64,000 bases of DNA from Nonomuraea sp. NBC_00507 (GCF_036013525.1 NZ_CP107853.1:6200001-6264000), one strand, 5' to 3'. Positions 34,788-43,468 are shown, counted from the first letter of the stretch. A program made the numbers and translations. The notes: a model not told the origin generated them from the letters alone.

Positions 34788-35542
34788 CCCAGCCGCCGAT
34801 ACGCCGGACCGAGCACCCGCGCCAGGTCGGCGGGCGGCGGGAAGACCCGCAGCAGCAGGTCAGGGGCGGCGGCCGCGGGGCGACGCTCGGGCCGGTGCGC
34901 GGTGGCGCCGGGGGCGTAGAAGTCGGCCAGCCGGTCGGCGAACGGCACGTCCTCGACCTGCAGCTCCTCCGCGGCCTCGCCGGCCAGGGAGCCGAGCAGC
35001 TGCTCCCGGGTGCGCCCGCGCCAGGCCAGCACCAGGAACGGGTCGTCGTCGAACGACTCGGCCAGCAGGTAGAGCACCGCCGACAGGTGCTTGCACGGGA
35101 AACCCCAGTCCGGGCACGAGCAGTCCATATCCAGGTCGCGCGGGAACAGATCGACTCCCATCGCGGCGAACAGCTCCTCGATCTCGACCGGCATCTCCCC
35201 GGCCAGCAGCTTGGCCCGGTAGACGGCCTGCGCCGCGATGGCCTCCTCGAGCGTGGCCCACCGGCTCTCGTCGTACACGTCGATCCTGATCACGATCTCG
35301 TACGGATCCGGCCGCGAGCCCTGCACGGCGGCCCTGACCTCGCCCGCGGACAGGTCGATCGACAGGACCTGGCCCTGCCGGGCGTAGGCCCGGCCGCGCG
35401 AGAGCCGGCCCTTGTCGCAGATGCGCTCCAGGATGTCGATGAACCGCCGCGACCACCAGGTCGAGCCGATCGAGCCACGTTGCGTGCGGGCCCTGATGCC
35501 GCCGTCGACCTTGATGGGCCTGCCGCCGTCGAACCACGCCAC
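34784..35542 (-). CDS. SWIM zinc-finger protein, partner of the SNF2 helicase
   Basis: 252 aa, GTG start behind GAGGGGGTGAGC. The SWIM motif CxCx(n)CxH appears as DCSCPDWGFPCKHLSAVLYLLA near residue 135, preceded by VLSIDLSAGEVRAAVQGSRP and the typical WSRRFIDILERICDKGRLSRGRAYARQGQV beginning. It lies one base after the SNF2-family gene, an arrangement widely conserved in actinobacteria (SWIM protein beside a HepA/HelZ-like helicase). This indicates a shared DNA or chromatin-related job. The exact role is unknown. The C-terminal 40 residues are Arg/Pro-rich and probably flexible. Confidence 0.9.
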   Translation of the reverse strand: MAWFDGGRPIKVDGGIRARTQRGSIGSTWWSRRFIDILERICDKGRLSRGRAYARQGQVLSIDLSAGEVRAAVQGSRPDPYEIVIRIDVYDESRWATLEEAIAAQAVYRAKLLAGEMPVEIEELFAAMGVDLFPRDLDMDCSCPDWGFPCKHLSAVLYLLAESFDDDPFLVLAWRGRTREQLLGSLAGEAAEELQVEDVPFADRLADFYAPGATAHRPERRPAAAAPDLLLRVFPPPADLARVLGPAYRRLG

Positions 35543-35543
35543 G

Positions 35544-38519
35544 TCAGCTCACCCCCTCCGCGGTCAGGCGGAACACCTCGCGCAGCTCGTCTGTCGACAG
35601 GTCCGTGAGCCACTCCTCGCCGGTGCCGACCACCCGCTCGGCCAGGGCCTTCTTGCGCTCGATCATCTCGTCCACGCGCTCCTCCAGGGTGCCCGCGCAG
35701 ATCAGCTTGCGCACCTGCACGTTTTTGTGCTGCCCGATGCGGAAGGCGCGGTCGGTGGCCTGGTCCTCGACGGCCGGGTTCCACCAGCGGTCCACGTGCA
35801 CGACGTGATTGGCGGCCGTCAGGTTGAGCCCGACGCCGGCCGCTTTGAGCGACAACACGAACAACATCGGTTCCGGGTCCTGCTGGAACCGCTCGACCAG
35901 CCGGTCGCGGGTCTTCTTCGGCAGGCCGCCGTGCAGCCACAACACCGGGCGGTCCAGCCGCTGCGCCAGATAGGGCTGGAGCATCGTCCCGAACTCGGCG
36001 TATTGGGTGAAGAGCAGTGCCTTCTCGCCTTCCGCCAGGATCTCCTCGGCCAGCTGCTCAAGACGGGCCAGCTTGCCCGACCGGCCCGCCAGCCGGGAGC
36101 CGTCCTTGAGCAGGTGGGCCGGATGGTTGCAGACCTGCTTGAGCTTGGCCATGGTCGCCAGCACCAGGCCGCGCCGCTCGATGCCCTCGCTGTCGTCGAT
36201 CTTGGCCAGCATGTCGTCCACGACCGCTTGGTAGAGCGAGGCCTGCTCGGGCGTGAGCGGGCACCACTCCTTGACCTCCATCTTCTCCGGCAGATCGGTG
36301 ATGATGGATTTGTCGGTCTTGAGGCGGCGGAGGATGAACGGACCCGTCGCCCGCTTGAGCGCCCGGGCGGCCTGCTCGTCCTGGCGGGCCTCGATGGGCT
36401 CCTGGAACCGGGTCCTGAAGCGCGAGCGCGACCCCAGCAGTCCCGGGTTGGCGAATTCCATGATCGACCAGAGCTCGGCCAGGTGGTTTTCCACCGGGGT
36501 GCCGGTCAGGGCCAGCCTGGTGGGCGCTGGGATGGACCGTACGGCCTGGGCCTGCAGCGTCCCGCTGTTCTTGATCGCCTGGGCCTCGTCGCACACGACC
36601 CTGCGCCATTCGTGCTGCTTGAGGGTCTCCAGGTCGCGTTGCGCGGTGCCGTACGTGGTGATCACCAGGTCGGCGCGCCCGATCTCGGCCGCGTCCCTGC
36701 CGCTGCCGTGGTGCACGTAGACCCGCAGCCCCGGCGCGAACCTGGCCGCCTCCCGCTGCCAGTTGCCCACCAGCGACATCGGGCACACCAGCAGTGTCGG
36801 CACGTCCGACCGCTCGTGCACGAGCAGGGCCAGCGTGGTGATGGTCTTGCCCAGCCCCATGTCGTCCGCCAGCACCCCGCCGAGGCCCAGCTGTGACAGG
36901 AAGCTCAGCCACGCCAGGCCGCGCTCCTGGTAGGGCCGGAGCATGGCGTCCAGGCCGGCCGGGGTCCTCAGCGGCTCGAGCCGCCGCTCGGCCTGGCCGG
37001 ACAGCAGGTCGCCGAGCACACCGTCGGCGTCGACCTCCAGCAGCGGCAGCTCGTCGTCGCCCCAGAGATCGGCGCCGACCACGTGCTGGAGGATGTCGGC
37101 GGCCGTCACCTCGCCCGTGCGCTCGCCCTCCACGGCCCTCAGGGCCGCCTTCAGCTGCCGGTCGTCCAGCTCCACCCACTGGCCACGCACCCGGACCAGG
37201 GGCACCTTGAGCCTGGCCAGCTCGGCCAGCTCCGCCTCACTGATCGTCTCGTCGCCCACCGCCAGGTCGATGCGGAAGTCGACCAGCTGCCGCATCCCGA
37301 ACCCCTGGCTCACGGCCGCCGTCTGCGCCTTGGTCCTGGTGGTGAGCTTGAGCCCCAGCTTGGTGCGTCCGGCCCAGCGGGGCAGCTGCACCCCGAACCC
37401 GGCCGCCTGCAACAGCGGCGCCGCCTGCCGCAGGAACCCGAACGCCCCCGCCGTGTCCAGCGCCAGCTCGCTCGGCTCCGGCACGCGCAGGGCCCGGTCC
37501 AGCTCGGGGTAGAGCCGCACCGCCCGGCCCAGCCCGGTCAGGAGCTCGCGCTCCGGTATCGGCGGCAGGCCGGGCATCCGCGTGCCGCGCCACACCTCCG
37601 CGGCGGGGACGTAGAGGCTCGGGTCGCCGGCGGCCTGCAGCGCCAGCTCCACGCGCCAGTCGTCGGTGTCCGCCGGCTCCAGCAGCCGGAAGCACACCCG
37701 TGCCGCGCCCTCGGCCGCCGTCGCGGCGTCGTGCCACTTCTCCAGCTCCCGGCGCAGGTCGGGGACGTCGGGGCAGGTGGGGTCCGCGCCGGTCAGCGCG
37801 GCCAGCCAGCGGTCCTGGAGGGTCTTGGGGCGGGCGACGAGGGGCTCGATGAGCGTCTGGCGCACGAGGGCGTCGGTGAAGGCTTCGAGTGCCTCGCGGA
37901 GCACGCCGGCGGAGGGGCGCTCGGTGCGGGAGGTACGGCACGCGGGCGGCATGGCCAGCGCCAGATCCCGGAAATATCCGGCATCCACCCCGGTCACCAC
38001 AGGCCGCCACACGGCCCGCGCGTCGGCCTGGGGAACCCCCCACATGTCGCCGTCCACATGCCCTGCGACCGGTGGCACGAGCTGGGGGATGACGCGGCCG
38101 CGGCGTACCAGGTCGCGGGCGAAGTCGGCGACGGCGGCCCAGTGGCGCAGGGTGGCGGTGCCGGTGCGCCCGCCCAGCACCCGCAGCGTCGCCGCGGCGG
38201 GCGGCACGACCGCGGGCACCTGCCACAGACGCAGCCGCGGCCGGGCCACCGCCGAGAGCCGGCCGGTCTCCGGCGACGGCAACGGCTCCTTGACCGAGCC
38301 GGGCAGCAACAACTCCAGCGTCCGCCCCGGCACGTCGTCGAGCCCGAGCACGGCCGCGACGCCGGATGCGGGCGCGGCGAACGGATGCGACTGCGGCTCA
38401 CCGCTCCGCACTGCGCGGCCCCGCGGCGGTGGGCCGGCGGCAGGCGCGGACGCGTCGTCGCCGTTCTCCGCCCAGAAAGCGAGCCCATCGGCCGCCCAGA
38501 CCCCGTGTACCAGCACCAC
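35544..38519 (-). CDS. SNF2-family DEAD/DEAH-box helicase (HepA/HelZ-like)
   Basis: 991 aa. The N-terminal half (about 1-500) is a poorly conserved actinobacterial helicase-associated region with a segment PDVPDLRRELEKWHDAA. The SNF2 motor follows: Walker A GGVLADDMGLGKTITTLALL (about residue 556), Walker B/motif II VVCDEAQAIKN, motif III LALTGTPVENHLAELWSIMEFA, and helicase-C motifs FTQYAEFGTMLQPYL, LWLHGGLPKKTRDRLVERF and FRIGQHKNVQVRKLI. It is an ATP-driven DNA translocase, probably acting on nucleoprotein. The start is GTG (two adjacent GTG codons), with GGAGGT upstream and TAACCT close by. Followed after one base by the SWIM gene; one operon. Confidence 0.93.
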   Translation of the reverse strand: MVLVHGVWAADGLAFWAENGDDASAPAAGPPPRGRAVRSGEPQSHPFAAPASGVAAVLGLDDVPGRTLELLLPGSVKEPLPSPETGRLSAVARPRLRLWQVPAVVPPAAATLRVLGGRTGTATLRHWAAVADFARDLVRRGRVIPQLVPPVAGHVDGDMWGVPQADARAVWRPVVTGVDAGYFRDLALAMPPACRTSRTERPSAGVLREALEAFTDALVRQTLIEPLVARPKTLQDRWLAALTGADPTCPDVPDLRRELEKWHDAATAAEGAARVCFRLLEPADTDDWRVELALQAAGDPSLYVPAAEVWRGTRMPGLPPIPERELLTGLGRAVRLYPELDRALRVPEPSELALDTAGAFGFLRQAAPLLQAAGFGVQLPRWAGRTKLGLKLTTRTKAQTAAVSQGFGMRQLVDFRIDLAVGDETISEAELAELARLKVPLVRVRGQWVELDDRQLKAALRAVEGERTGEVTAADILQHVVGADLWGDDELPLLEVDADGVLGDLLSGQAERRLEPLRTPAGLDAMLRPYQERGLAWLSFLSQLGLGGVLADDMGLGKTITTLALLVHERSDVPTLLVCPMSLVGNWQREAARFAPGLRVYVHHGSGRDAAEIGRADLVITTYGTAQRDLETLKQHEWRRVVCDEAQAIKNSGTLQAQAVRSIPAPTRLALTGTPVENHLAELWSIMEFANPGLLGSRSRFRTRFQEPIEARQDEQAARALKRATGPFILRRLKTDKSIITDLPEKMEVKEWCPLTPEQASLYQAVVDDMLAKIDDSEGIERRGLVLATMAKLKQVCNHPAHLLKDGSRLAGRSGKLARLEQLAEEILAEGEKALLFTQYAEFGTMLQPYLAQRLDRPVLWLHGGLPKKTRDRLVERFQQDPEPMLFVLSLKAAGVGLNLTAANHVVHVDRWWNPAVEDQATDRAFRIGQHKNVQVRKLICAGTLEERVDEMIERKKALAERVVGTGEEWLTDLSTDELREVFRLTAEGVS

Positions 38520-38637
38520 GGCAGGTTACCTCCGAGAGCGGAAGATCAGGTCCGGCCAGGATCCCGCCGCCCCGCGACGTGTCCTGGACGTCGGCCGGCA
38601 CCTCCTCTGCGAGAGGTCCGGGAGTTAGCATGGAGAT

Positions 38638-38805
38638 ATGAACCCTCCCGGATCGTGGTGTGAACGGCCGAAGCCGCAGGCCCCGCCGTGCGAGCTCCCG
38701 TCCCCGTGGAGCAAGCCGCGGCAACCGGACAACTGGTGTGATGTGCCGAAGGACCCCGTTCTCTCGGTTCTGGGCCTCCTGCTCAAGGGCGGCAAGCGGA
38801 AGTAG
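38638..38805 (+). CDS. Putative 55-residue Trp/Cys/Pro-rich small protein
   Basis: A short frame, MNPPGSWCERPKP at the start, PDNWCDVPKDP in the middle and a hydrophobic-basic end VLGLLLKGGKRK. Two copies of a W-C-acidic-x-P-K motif about 28 residues apart suggest an internal duplication. Codon third positions are mostly G/C like real genes here, and TAGCAT lies 6 bases before the ATG, the leaderless pattern seen at many starts in this window. No Shine-Dalgarno. It is divergent from the helicase and upstream of Holin-X. I know no family. It could be noise, but composition and promoter element both favour a gene. Confidence 0.45.
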   Translation: MNPPGSWCERPKPQAPPCELPSPWSKPRQPDNWCDVPKDPVLSVLGLLLKGGKRK

Positions 38806-38868
38806 CGGCGCGTGATAGAAGGCCTTCCGCCTGGGTAGTCGCCTTCCTCAGCGGAGGAGGCGAGCGTC

Positions 38869-39249
38869 GTGAACGACACCCACAGGTTGGTCAACGATCT
38901 CTCCGAGCAGGTCTCCAGGCTCGTCAAGGACGAACTCCGCCTGGCCAAGATGGAACTCGCGGAGAAAGGCAAGCGCGCGGGCTTCGGCGCGGGCCTGTTC
39001 GGCGCGGCCGGCACGGTCGCGTTCCTCGGTGGCGGCACACTGGTGGCGGCCGTCGTCTTGCTCCTCGCTCTGATCATGCCCGGGTGGGCGGCTGCCGCGA
39101 TCGTGGCGGGAGCGTTGTTCGTCCTCGCCGCCGTGCTCGGCCTGATCGGTAAGAACCAGGTGAAACGAGCCGCGCCGCTGGTCCCCCAAGAGACCGTCGC
39201 GAGCGTCAAGGCCGATATCGACATGGTCAAGGGGAGGGTACGGCGATGA
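38869..39249 (+). CDS. Holin-X/phage-holin-like membrane protein (PF07332 type)
   Basis: 126 aa, GTG start. The amphipathic N-terminus NDLSEQVSRLVKDELRLAKMELAEKGKRAG is the conserved part of the actinobacterial Holin-X family. Two membrane helices follow (about 50-72 and 77-98, FLGGGTLVAAVVLLLALIM and AAAIVAGALFVLAAVLGLIG), then a basic end. Despite the name it is chromosomal and probably an envelope-associated protein. It overlaps the next gene by 4 bases (ATGA). A hairpin at about 38841-38864 includes its GGAGG ribosome site and might modulate translation. Confidence 0.85.
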   Translation: MNDTHRLVNDLSEQVSRLVKDELRLAKMELAEKGKRAGFGAGLFGAAGTVAFLGGGTLVAAVVLLLALIMPGWAAAAIVAGALFVLAAVLGLIGKNQVKRAAPLVPQETVASVKADIDMVKGRVRR

Positions 39250-39833
39250 GCGAGACCGACCCCGGATACGACAGCGAGCACCACGCGGGCGACGTCGGCG
39301 CCCGCAGGGCGAGGGTGGGCACGCCGACCGAGCGTGAGTCGATCAACGTGCCACCGACGAGGCCCGGCGCGGCCGAGAACGCGCAGCGGGCGGAGGCCGC
39401 CCGCGAGGAACACGAGACATTCATTCCGGAAGCCCCCATCCGCGACGAACGATCCGAGGCAACGGAAAGCCTGCGTACCGAGGAGGAGTCGCTGCAGCGG
39501 ACGCACGGGGACGCCGATGACCAGGGAGAGGGCGACGTGCGTAAAGACATCAAGGAAACGCGGCAGGAACTGGGCGACACGGTCGGCGCGCTGGCCGGCA
39601 AGGCCGACCTGAAAGGCAAGGCGAGCAACGCCGCCGAGACCGCCAAGGACAAGGCGGGCGAGGCGGCCGAGGCCGTGAAGTCCAAGGCGGGCGACGCCGC
39701 CGAGGCCGTGAAGACCACCGCCACTGACGCCGCCGAGGAGGCGAAGAAGCGGCCCGTGCTGCTCATCGCCGCCGCCGGAGCCGTGGTCGCCTTCGTGGTG
39801 CGCCGCATCATGAGGCGCCGCAAGGGCAAGTAG
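39246..39833 (+). CDS. DUF3618-type, Ala/Lys-rich envelope-associated protein
   Basis: 195 aa. The first 95 residues are acidic and disordered. The DUF3618 element follows: DVRKDIKETRQELGDTVGALAGKADLKGKA. Next are LEA-like 11-mer repeats rich in Ala, Lys and Glu (AKDKAGEAAEAVKSKAGDAAEAVKTTATDAAEEAKK). One hydrophobic segment (about 174-188, LLIAAAGAVVAFVV) ends in a cluster of Arg/Lys. Holin-X plus DUF3618 is a standing actinobacterial gene pair. Function unknown; the tail-anchored layout suggests the membrane inner face. Confidence 0.8.
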   Translation: MSETDPGYDSEHHAGDVGARRARVGTPTERESINVPPTRPGAAENAQRAEAAREEHETFIPEAPIRDERSEATESLRTEEESLQRTHGDADDQGEGDVRKDIKETRQELGDTVGALAGKADLKGKASNAAETAKDKAGEAAEAVKSKAGDAAEAVKTTATDAAEEAKKRPVLLIAAAGAVVAFVVRRIMRRRKGK

Positions 39834-39889
39834 GACGGACGGTGCCGCCCAGAGCCCCGGGACCGGCCGGAGGCCGATAGCCTGCCGGA

Positions 39890-40312
39890 ATGAGGCTTCG
39901 AGCGGCCACCTGGCTCGCCGTGCTGGCCGTCGCGGGATGCGGCGGCGGGACGGCGGTGAGCGACTACGGCCTGGTGGTCAAGGGCGCCAAGGGGACGACC
40001 GTAGCCGTCGAGGTGCGGCCCGGCCAGCGGTTCTCGCTGGCCGTGGCCGACAACCCGTCGGTAGGCGACGACTGGTCGCTGGTGGCGGTGCCGGACACGA
40101 AGGTGGCCTCGTTCATCAGTGAGGAGCACGAGAGCGAGGGCGGCGGGCCCGGCTCCGGCGGCACGACGTATTTCGTCTTCAACCCCAAACGGCCGGGCAG
40201 AACCGAGATCCGGTTGTTCAACTGCTGGCGCTGCGGCCAGGACCGGACACCGGCGACCGAGGAGAGCAGGCGGCAGTCCGGTGAGGCGATCTTCGCGGTC
40301 ACTGTGAAGTAG
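39890..40312 (+). CDS. Lipoprotein resembling chagasin/I42 cysteine-protease inhibitors
   Basis: 140 aa. The signal peptide ends in a lipobox LAVAGC, Cys at about residue 17. The mature part is a small beta protein with DNPSVGDDWSLVAVPDTKV, which parallels the I42 loop NPTTGY.W. It also has GPGSGGTTYFVFNPKRPGRTEIRL, which parallels the GxGG..F.F loop and following strand. The third inhibitor loop (RPW) is not seen; instead there is an unusual Cys pair FNCWRCGQDR. So the fold call is fair but inhibition is uncertain. TAGCCT lies 6 bases before the ATG; leaderless. Confidence 0.65.
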   Translation: MRLRAATWLAVLAVAGCGGGTAVSDYGLVVKGAKGTTVAVEVRPGQRFSLAVADNPSVGDDWSLVAVPDTKVASFISEEHESEGGGPGSGGTTYFVFNPKRPGRTEIRLFNCWRCGQDRTPATEESRRQSGEAIFAVTVK

Positions 40313-40322
40313 CCTGCGGATC

Positions 40323-41030
40323 ATGGACTTCATTCGGGTACGCGCCTCCGCCGACGGAGCGGAGACGATCTCGTACTGGACCGGCGACGTCTACGGCTGG
40401 CAGGACGACGACGGCCCGCACCACCTGTTCGGGTTCGAAGGGATCAACGTGGCCAGGGCGGTCCAGGCCGACGACGGCTGGCGGCTGCTCACCAGGGAGG
40501 CGGCGCTCTACCTCGACCCGCGGACGAGGGAGGTGCTCGACACGTGGGACAACCCGTTCACCGGGCGGGCGGTCGAGGTGCTCCATGTCTTCAACGACCC
40601 GGTCAACCAGCGGCTCGGCGCCTACCCCGTGCCGGTGACGCGGCTGGGGGACCAGGTGGTCTACAACGTCGACGTGCGGCTGGCCTACCCGTCGCCGCTC
40701 AAGGTCGCCGACTACCCGGAGAACTCGGCGAGCGACACGTACCGGGCGCTGGAGTTGTTCCAGTTCTTCGCCGCCGCGAAGGATCTGGAGTCGGGGATGG
40801 CCGACGTGCCGTGCGTGTTCTCCTGGTGCCGGGTGTCGCCGTGGCTGCCCTGGATGGCGATGGGGCAGCGCGGCGGCGGGCTGGTCTACCACTGCCGGGG
40901 CGCCAAGGTGCCCGAGGTGCCCGCGCGGCTGCGCGAGCGCGTGGGCGAGCGGTTCCTGCACGCGCCCGAGGAAGAGTCCGGGCCGAATATGACGAGCTGG
41001 ACGGCCTTCGCCGATAGGGTCAAACGGTGA
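40323..41030 (+). CDS. DUF1838-like protein
   Basis: 235 aa, no signal peptide or membrane helix. It has ETISYWTGDVYGWQ, HLFGFEGINVARAV, REAALYLDPRTREVLDTWDNPFTGRAVEVLHVFNDPVNQRLG. This aromatic and Gly-Asn rich pattern agrees with what I know of DUF1838 proteins, which have no assigned activity. The second half (WCRVSPWLPWMAMGQRGGGLVYHC) is also well ordered. TAGCCT lies 7 bases upstream of the ATG and nearly repeats the upstream element of the previous gene, so each probably has its own leaderless promoter. Overlaps the HIT gene by 4 bases. Confidence 0.6.
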   Translation: MDFIRVRASADGAETISYWTGDVYGWQDDDGPHHLFGFEGINVARAVQADDGWRLLTREAALYLDPRTREVLDTWDNPFTGRAVEVLHVFNDPVNQRLGAYPVPVTRLGDQVVYNVDVRLAYPSPLKVADYPENSASDTYRALELFQFFAAAKDLESGMADVPCVFSWCRVSPWLPWMAMGQRGGGLVYHCRGAKVPEVPARLRERVGERFLHAPEEESGPNMTSWTAFADRVKR

Positions 41031-41431
41031 GCAACGACCTGTTCTGCGAGATCATCGCGGGGGAGCGGTCCGCCTACGTGGTGAGCTCCGACGAGGTGGC
41101 GGTCTCCTTCCTCGACGCCCGGCCGGTCTTCAAGGGACACGTGCTCGTCGTGCCCAGGGTTCACGTGGAGACGCTGGCCGACCTCGCCGACGTCGGGCCG
41201 TTCTTCGAGCGGGTCCAGGCCATGGCCAGAGCCGTCGAGGCGGCTCTCGAGGCGGGCGGCACGTTCGTGGCCATGAACAACCGCGTCAGCCAGAGCGTGG
41301 CCCACCTGCACGTCCACGTGGTGCCGCGCAACAAGAAGGACGGGCTGCGCGGGTTCTTCTGGCCGCGGACGACGTACGACTCCGCCGAGGAGGCCGAGTC
41401 GTACCGGGACGTCATCGCCAAAGCACTATGA
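41027..41431 (+). CDS. HIT-family nucleotide hydrolase/transferase
   Basis: 134 aa, GTG start overlapping the upstream stop. The histidine-triad motif HLHVHVVPR lies near residue 90, preceded by VSFLDARPVFKGHVLVVPRVHVETLADL and FVAMNNRVSQSVAHLHVH, the standard HIT fold. It hydrolyses or transfers nucleotidyl groups from AMP-linked compounds such as Ap4A or adenylated amines; the exact substrate is not readable. TAGGGT six bases before the GTG could give a separate leaderless transcript besides read-through. A hairpin follows the stop by about 30 bases. Confidence 0.93.
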   Translation: MSNDLFCEIIAGERSAYVVSSDEVAVSFLDARPVFKGHVLVVPRVHVETLADLADVGPFFERVQAMARAVEAALEAGGTFVAMNNRVSQSVAHLHVHVVPRNKKDGLRGFFWPRTTYDSAEEAESYRDVIAKAL

Positions 41432-41459
41432 GCGGAGCGAACCAATGGACACGGGAGTT

Positions 41460-41492
41460 ACTCAGAGGGCCGACGAAGGAGGCCCTCTGAGT
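41460..41492 (+). terminator. Hairpin terminator after the HIT gene
   Basis: A 12-bp perfect stem (41460-41471 with 41481-41492, loop GACGAAGGA). It has no T tract and abuts the -10-like TAGGCT of the next gene. Confidence 0.65.
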
Positions 41493-41506
41493 TAGGCTCT
41501 GACCCC

Positions 41507-42685
41507 GTGGAGTACCTGGTCGGGGTCGCCGTGGTCGCGGTGCTCGTCGGCGTGCCCGCGATCGTGTTGTGGCGCGTCATGCGGGGCCGCCGCGAGCTGG
41601 GCACGAGCCCGGCCGAGCGGGCCACGTTCGTGACCCTGCACACCGCCTCGCTGGCCGGGCCGCCGCTGCGCGCCGGGCTCACCGCCGACGGCGCCGAGCG
41701 CGCCTCGCGGCACCTGCGCGCGCTGCTGGGCTCGGCGGCGCTGGCGATCACCGACGGCGAGCGGCTGCTCGTCTACGACGGCGCCGGCGACCACCACGCC
41801 GACCAGGCGTTCGAGCACGCGGCGGCCACGTTGAAGGACGGCCGCACGCAGGTCCTGACCATCGACTGCGACCTGCTCGAGTGCCCGATCAGGCACGCCG
41901 TGGTGGTGCCGCTCACCACCGACGACCGGGTCGTCGGCGCGCTGGCCGCCTACGGGCAGAACGCCTCGGCCGGGCTGGTCAGGGCCGCCCAGGAGGTGGC
42001 CGGATGGGTGGACTCGCAGCTGGAGCTGGCCGAGCTCGACCGCTCGCGCACGTTGCTCATGGAGGCCGAGGTGCGGGCGCTGCGGGCGCAGATCTCGCCG
42101 CACTTCATCTACAACTCGCTCACCACGATCGCCTCGTTCGTGCGCACCGACCCGGAGCGGGCCAGGGAGCTGCTGCTGGAGTTCGCCGATTTCACCCGCT
42201 ACTCCTTCCGCAGGCACGGCGAGTTCACCACGCTGGCCGAGGAGCTGCGCTCGATCGACCGCTACCTGATCTTGGAGCGGGCCAGGTTCGGCGACCAGCT
42301 GCAGGTCACGCTGCGCATCGCACCCGAGGTGCTGCCGGTCGCGGTGCCGTTCCTGTGCCTGCAGCCGCTGGTGGAGAACGCCGTCAGACACGGACTGGAG
42401 AGCCGCAACGGCGTCGGCCGCATCACGATCATCGCCGAGGACGCCGGAGCCGAGTGCCGCATCAGCGTCGAGGACGACGGGCTCGGCATGGACCCCGAGC
42501 GACTGCGCCGCATCCTCGCCGGTGACATCGCCTCGGCGGGCGGCGTGGGGCTGGCCAACGTGGACGAGCGGCTGCGCCAGGTGTACGGCGACGAGTATGG
42601 CCTGGTCGTCGAAACCGGTGCCGGCGCGGGCACAAAAGTCAACATAAGATTGCCGAAGTATCACCCGGGCGTCTCTGCCCGTTGA
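41507..42685 (+). CDS. LytS/YehU-type sensor histidine kinase
   Basis: 392 aa, GTG start with TAGGCT 8 bases upstream. One N-terminal membrane helix (EYLVGVAVVAVLVGVPAIVL) is followed by a GAF-like cytoplasmic sensor region (about 40-170). Then comes the His_kinase domain with ISPHFIYNSLTTIASFV, phospho-acceptor His about 200, and a HATPase_c end with PLVENAVRHGLES and GGVGLANVDERL. It is paired with the LytTR regulator 33 bp downstream. By analogy to E. coli BtsS/YpdA and to the symporter genes that follow, it may sense a carboxylate such as pyruvate or acetate and control its uptake; this is inference. Confidence 0.92.
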   Translation: MEYLVGVAVVAVLVGVPAIVLWRVMRGRRELGTSPAERATFVTLHTASLAGPPLRAGLTADGAERASRHLRALLGSAALAITDGERLLVYDGAGDHHADQAFEHAAATLKDGRTQVLTIDCDLLECPIRHAVVVPLTTDDRVVGALAAYGQNASAGLVRAAQEVAGWVDSQLELAELDRSRTLLMEAEVRALRAQISPHFIYNSLTTIASFVRTDPERARELLLEFADFTRYSFRRHGEFTTLAEELRSIDRYLILERARFGDQLQVTLRIAPEVLPVAVPFLCLQPLVENAVRHGLESRNGVGRITIIAEDAGAECRISVEDDGLGMDPERLRRILAGDIASAGGVGLANVDERLRQVYGDEYGLVVETGAGAGTKVNIRLPKYHPGVSAR

Positions 42686-42710
42686 CCTCGATCTTTGTTG
42701 TCGGTTTTAT
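42682..42710 (+). promoter_or_regulatory. Possible promoter of the LytTR regulator
   Basis: TTGACC (42682-42687), a 17-bp spacer and TTTTAT (42705-42710) overlap the kinase stop. The stretch is strikingly AT-rich for this window. Transcription would begin close to the ATG at 42719, which has no Shine-Dalgarno. Confidence 0.5.
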
Positions 42711-42718
42711 CACTATCT

Positions 42719-43468
42719 ATGGCACAACTCCGGGTTCTCGCGGTCGATGACGAGCTGCCCGCCCTCGAAGACCTGTCGTACCTGCTGCGCGCCGACCCCC
42801 GCATCGGCGAAGTGGCCACCGCCAGGGACGGCGCCGCGGCGCTGCGGCTGCTCGACCGCGCCATCGCCGACGGCAGGCCCATCGACGCGGTGTTCCTCGA
42901 CATCAGGATGCGCGGGCTCGACGGCGTCGTGCTCGGGCGGCTGCTGTCGCAGTTCGCCAACCCGCCCCGGGTGGTGTTCGTGACGGCGTACGAGGAGCAC
43001 GCCGTGGACGCCTTCGAGATCAAGGCCGAGGACTACCTGCTCAAACCGGTACGCCCGGAGCGGCTGGCCGAGGCGATCCGGCGGGTCGCGGTGTCGGCCG
43101 ACGTGCCCGTGGAGAGCGGCGAGACCGACACGATCCCGGTCGAGCTGGGCGGGGTGACGCGGTTCGTGTCCAGCGCCGACGTGATCTACGTGGAGGCGCA
43201 CGGCGACTACGCGCGGCTGCACACCGCGGCCGGCAGCCACCTCGTCCGCATCCCCCTGGCCACGCTGGAGGAACGCTGGGCCTCGGCCGGGTTCATCCGG
43301 GTGCACCGCAGCCACCTGGTCGCCGTCAAGCACATCGAGGAGTTGCACATCGACTCGGGCAAGTGCACCGTGCGGGTGGGCGACACGGAGATCCCGGTCA
43401 GCCGCAGGCACACGCGCGAGCTGCGCGACCTGCTGGTCCGCCGCGCCAGGAAGGGCAGGCAGGAATGA
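42719..43468 (+). CDS. LytTR-family response regulator
   Basis: 249 aa. The receiver domain has LAVDDELPALEDL, phospho-acceptor Asp near residue 61 in DAVFLDIRMRGLDG, and the Lys in EDYLLKPVRPERL. The C-terminal LytTR DNA-binding domain (about 145-245) has VIYVEAHGDYARLHTAAGSHLVRIPLATLEERW and FIRVHRSHLVAVKHIEELH. It binds direct repeats to activate targets, most simply the adjacent DUF485/symporter operon. Its stop overlaps the DUF485 start by 4 bases, so the regulator is translated with the genes it may control. Confidence 0.94.
   Translation: MAQLRVLAVDDELPALEDLSYLLRADPRIGEVATARDGAAALRLLDRAIADGRPIDAVFLDIRMRGLDGVVLGRLLSQFANPPRVVFVTAYEEHAVDAFEIKAEDYLLKPVRPERLAEAIRRVAVSADVPVESGETDTIPVELGGVTRFVSSADVIYVEAHGDYARLHTAAGSHLVRIPLATLEERWASAGFIRVHRSHLVAVKHIEELHIDSGKCTVRVGDTEIPVSRRHTRELRDLLVRRARKGRQE

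Noticed and set aside
38869-39249. Prophage holin suggesting a phage region
   Set aside because: Holin-X/PF07332 proteins are ordinary chromosomal genes in actinobacteria, here paired with a DUF3618-type gene. No other phage gene is present.
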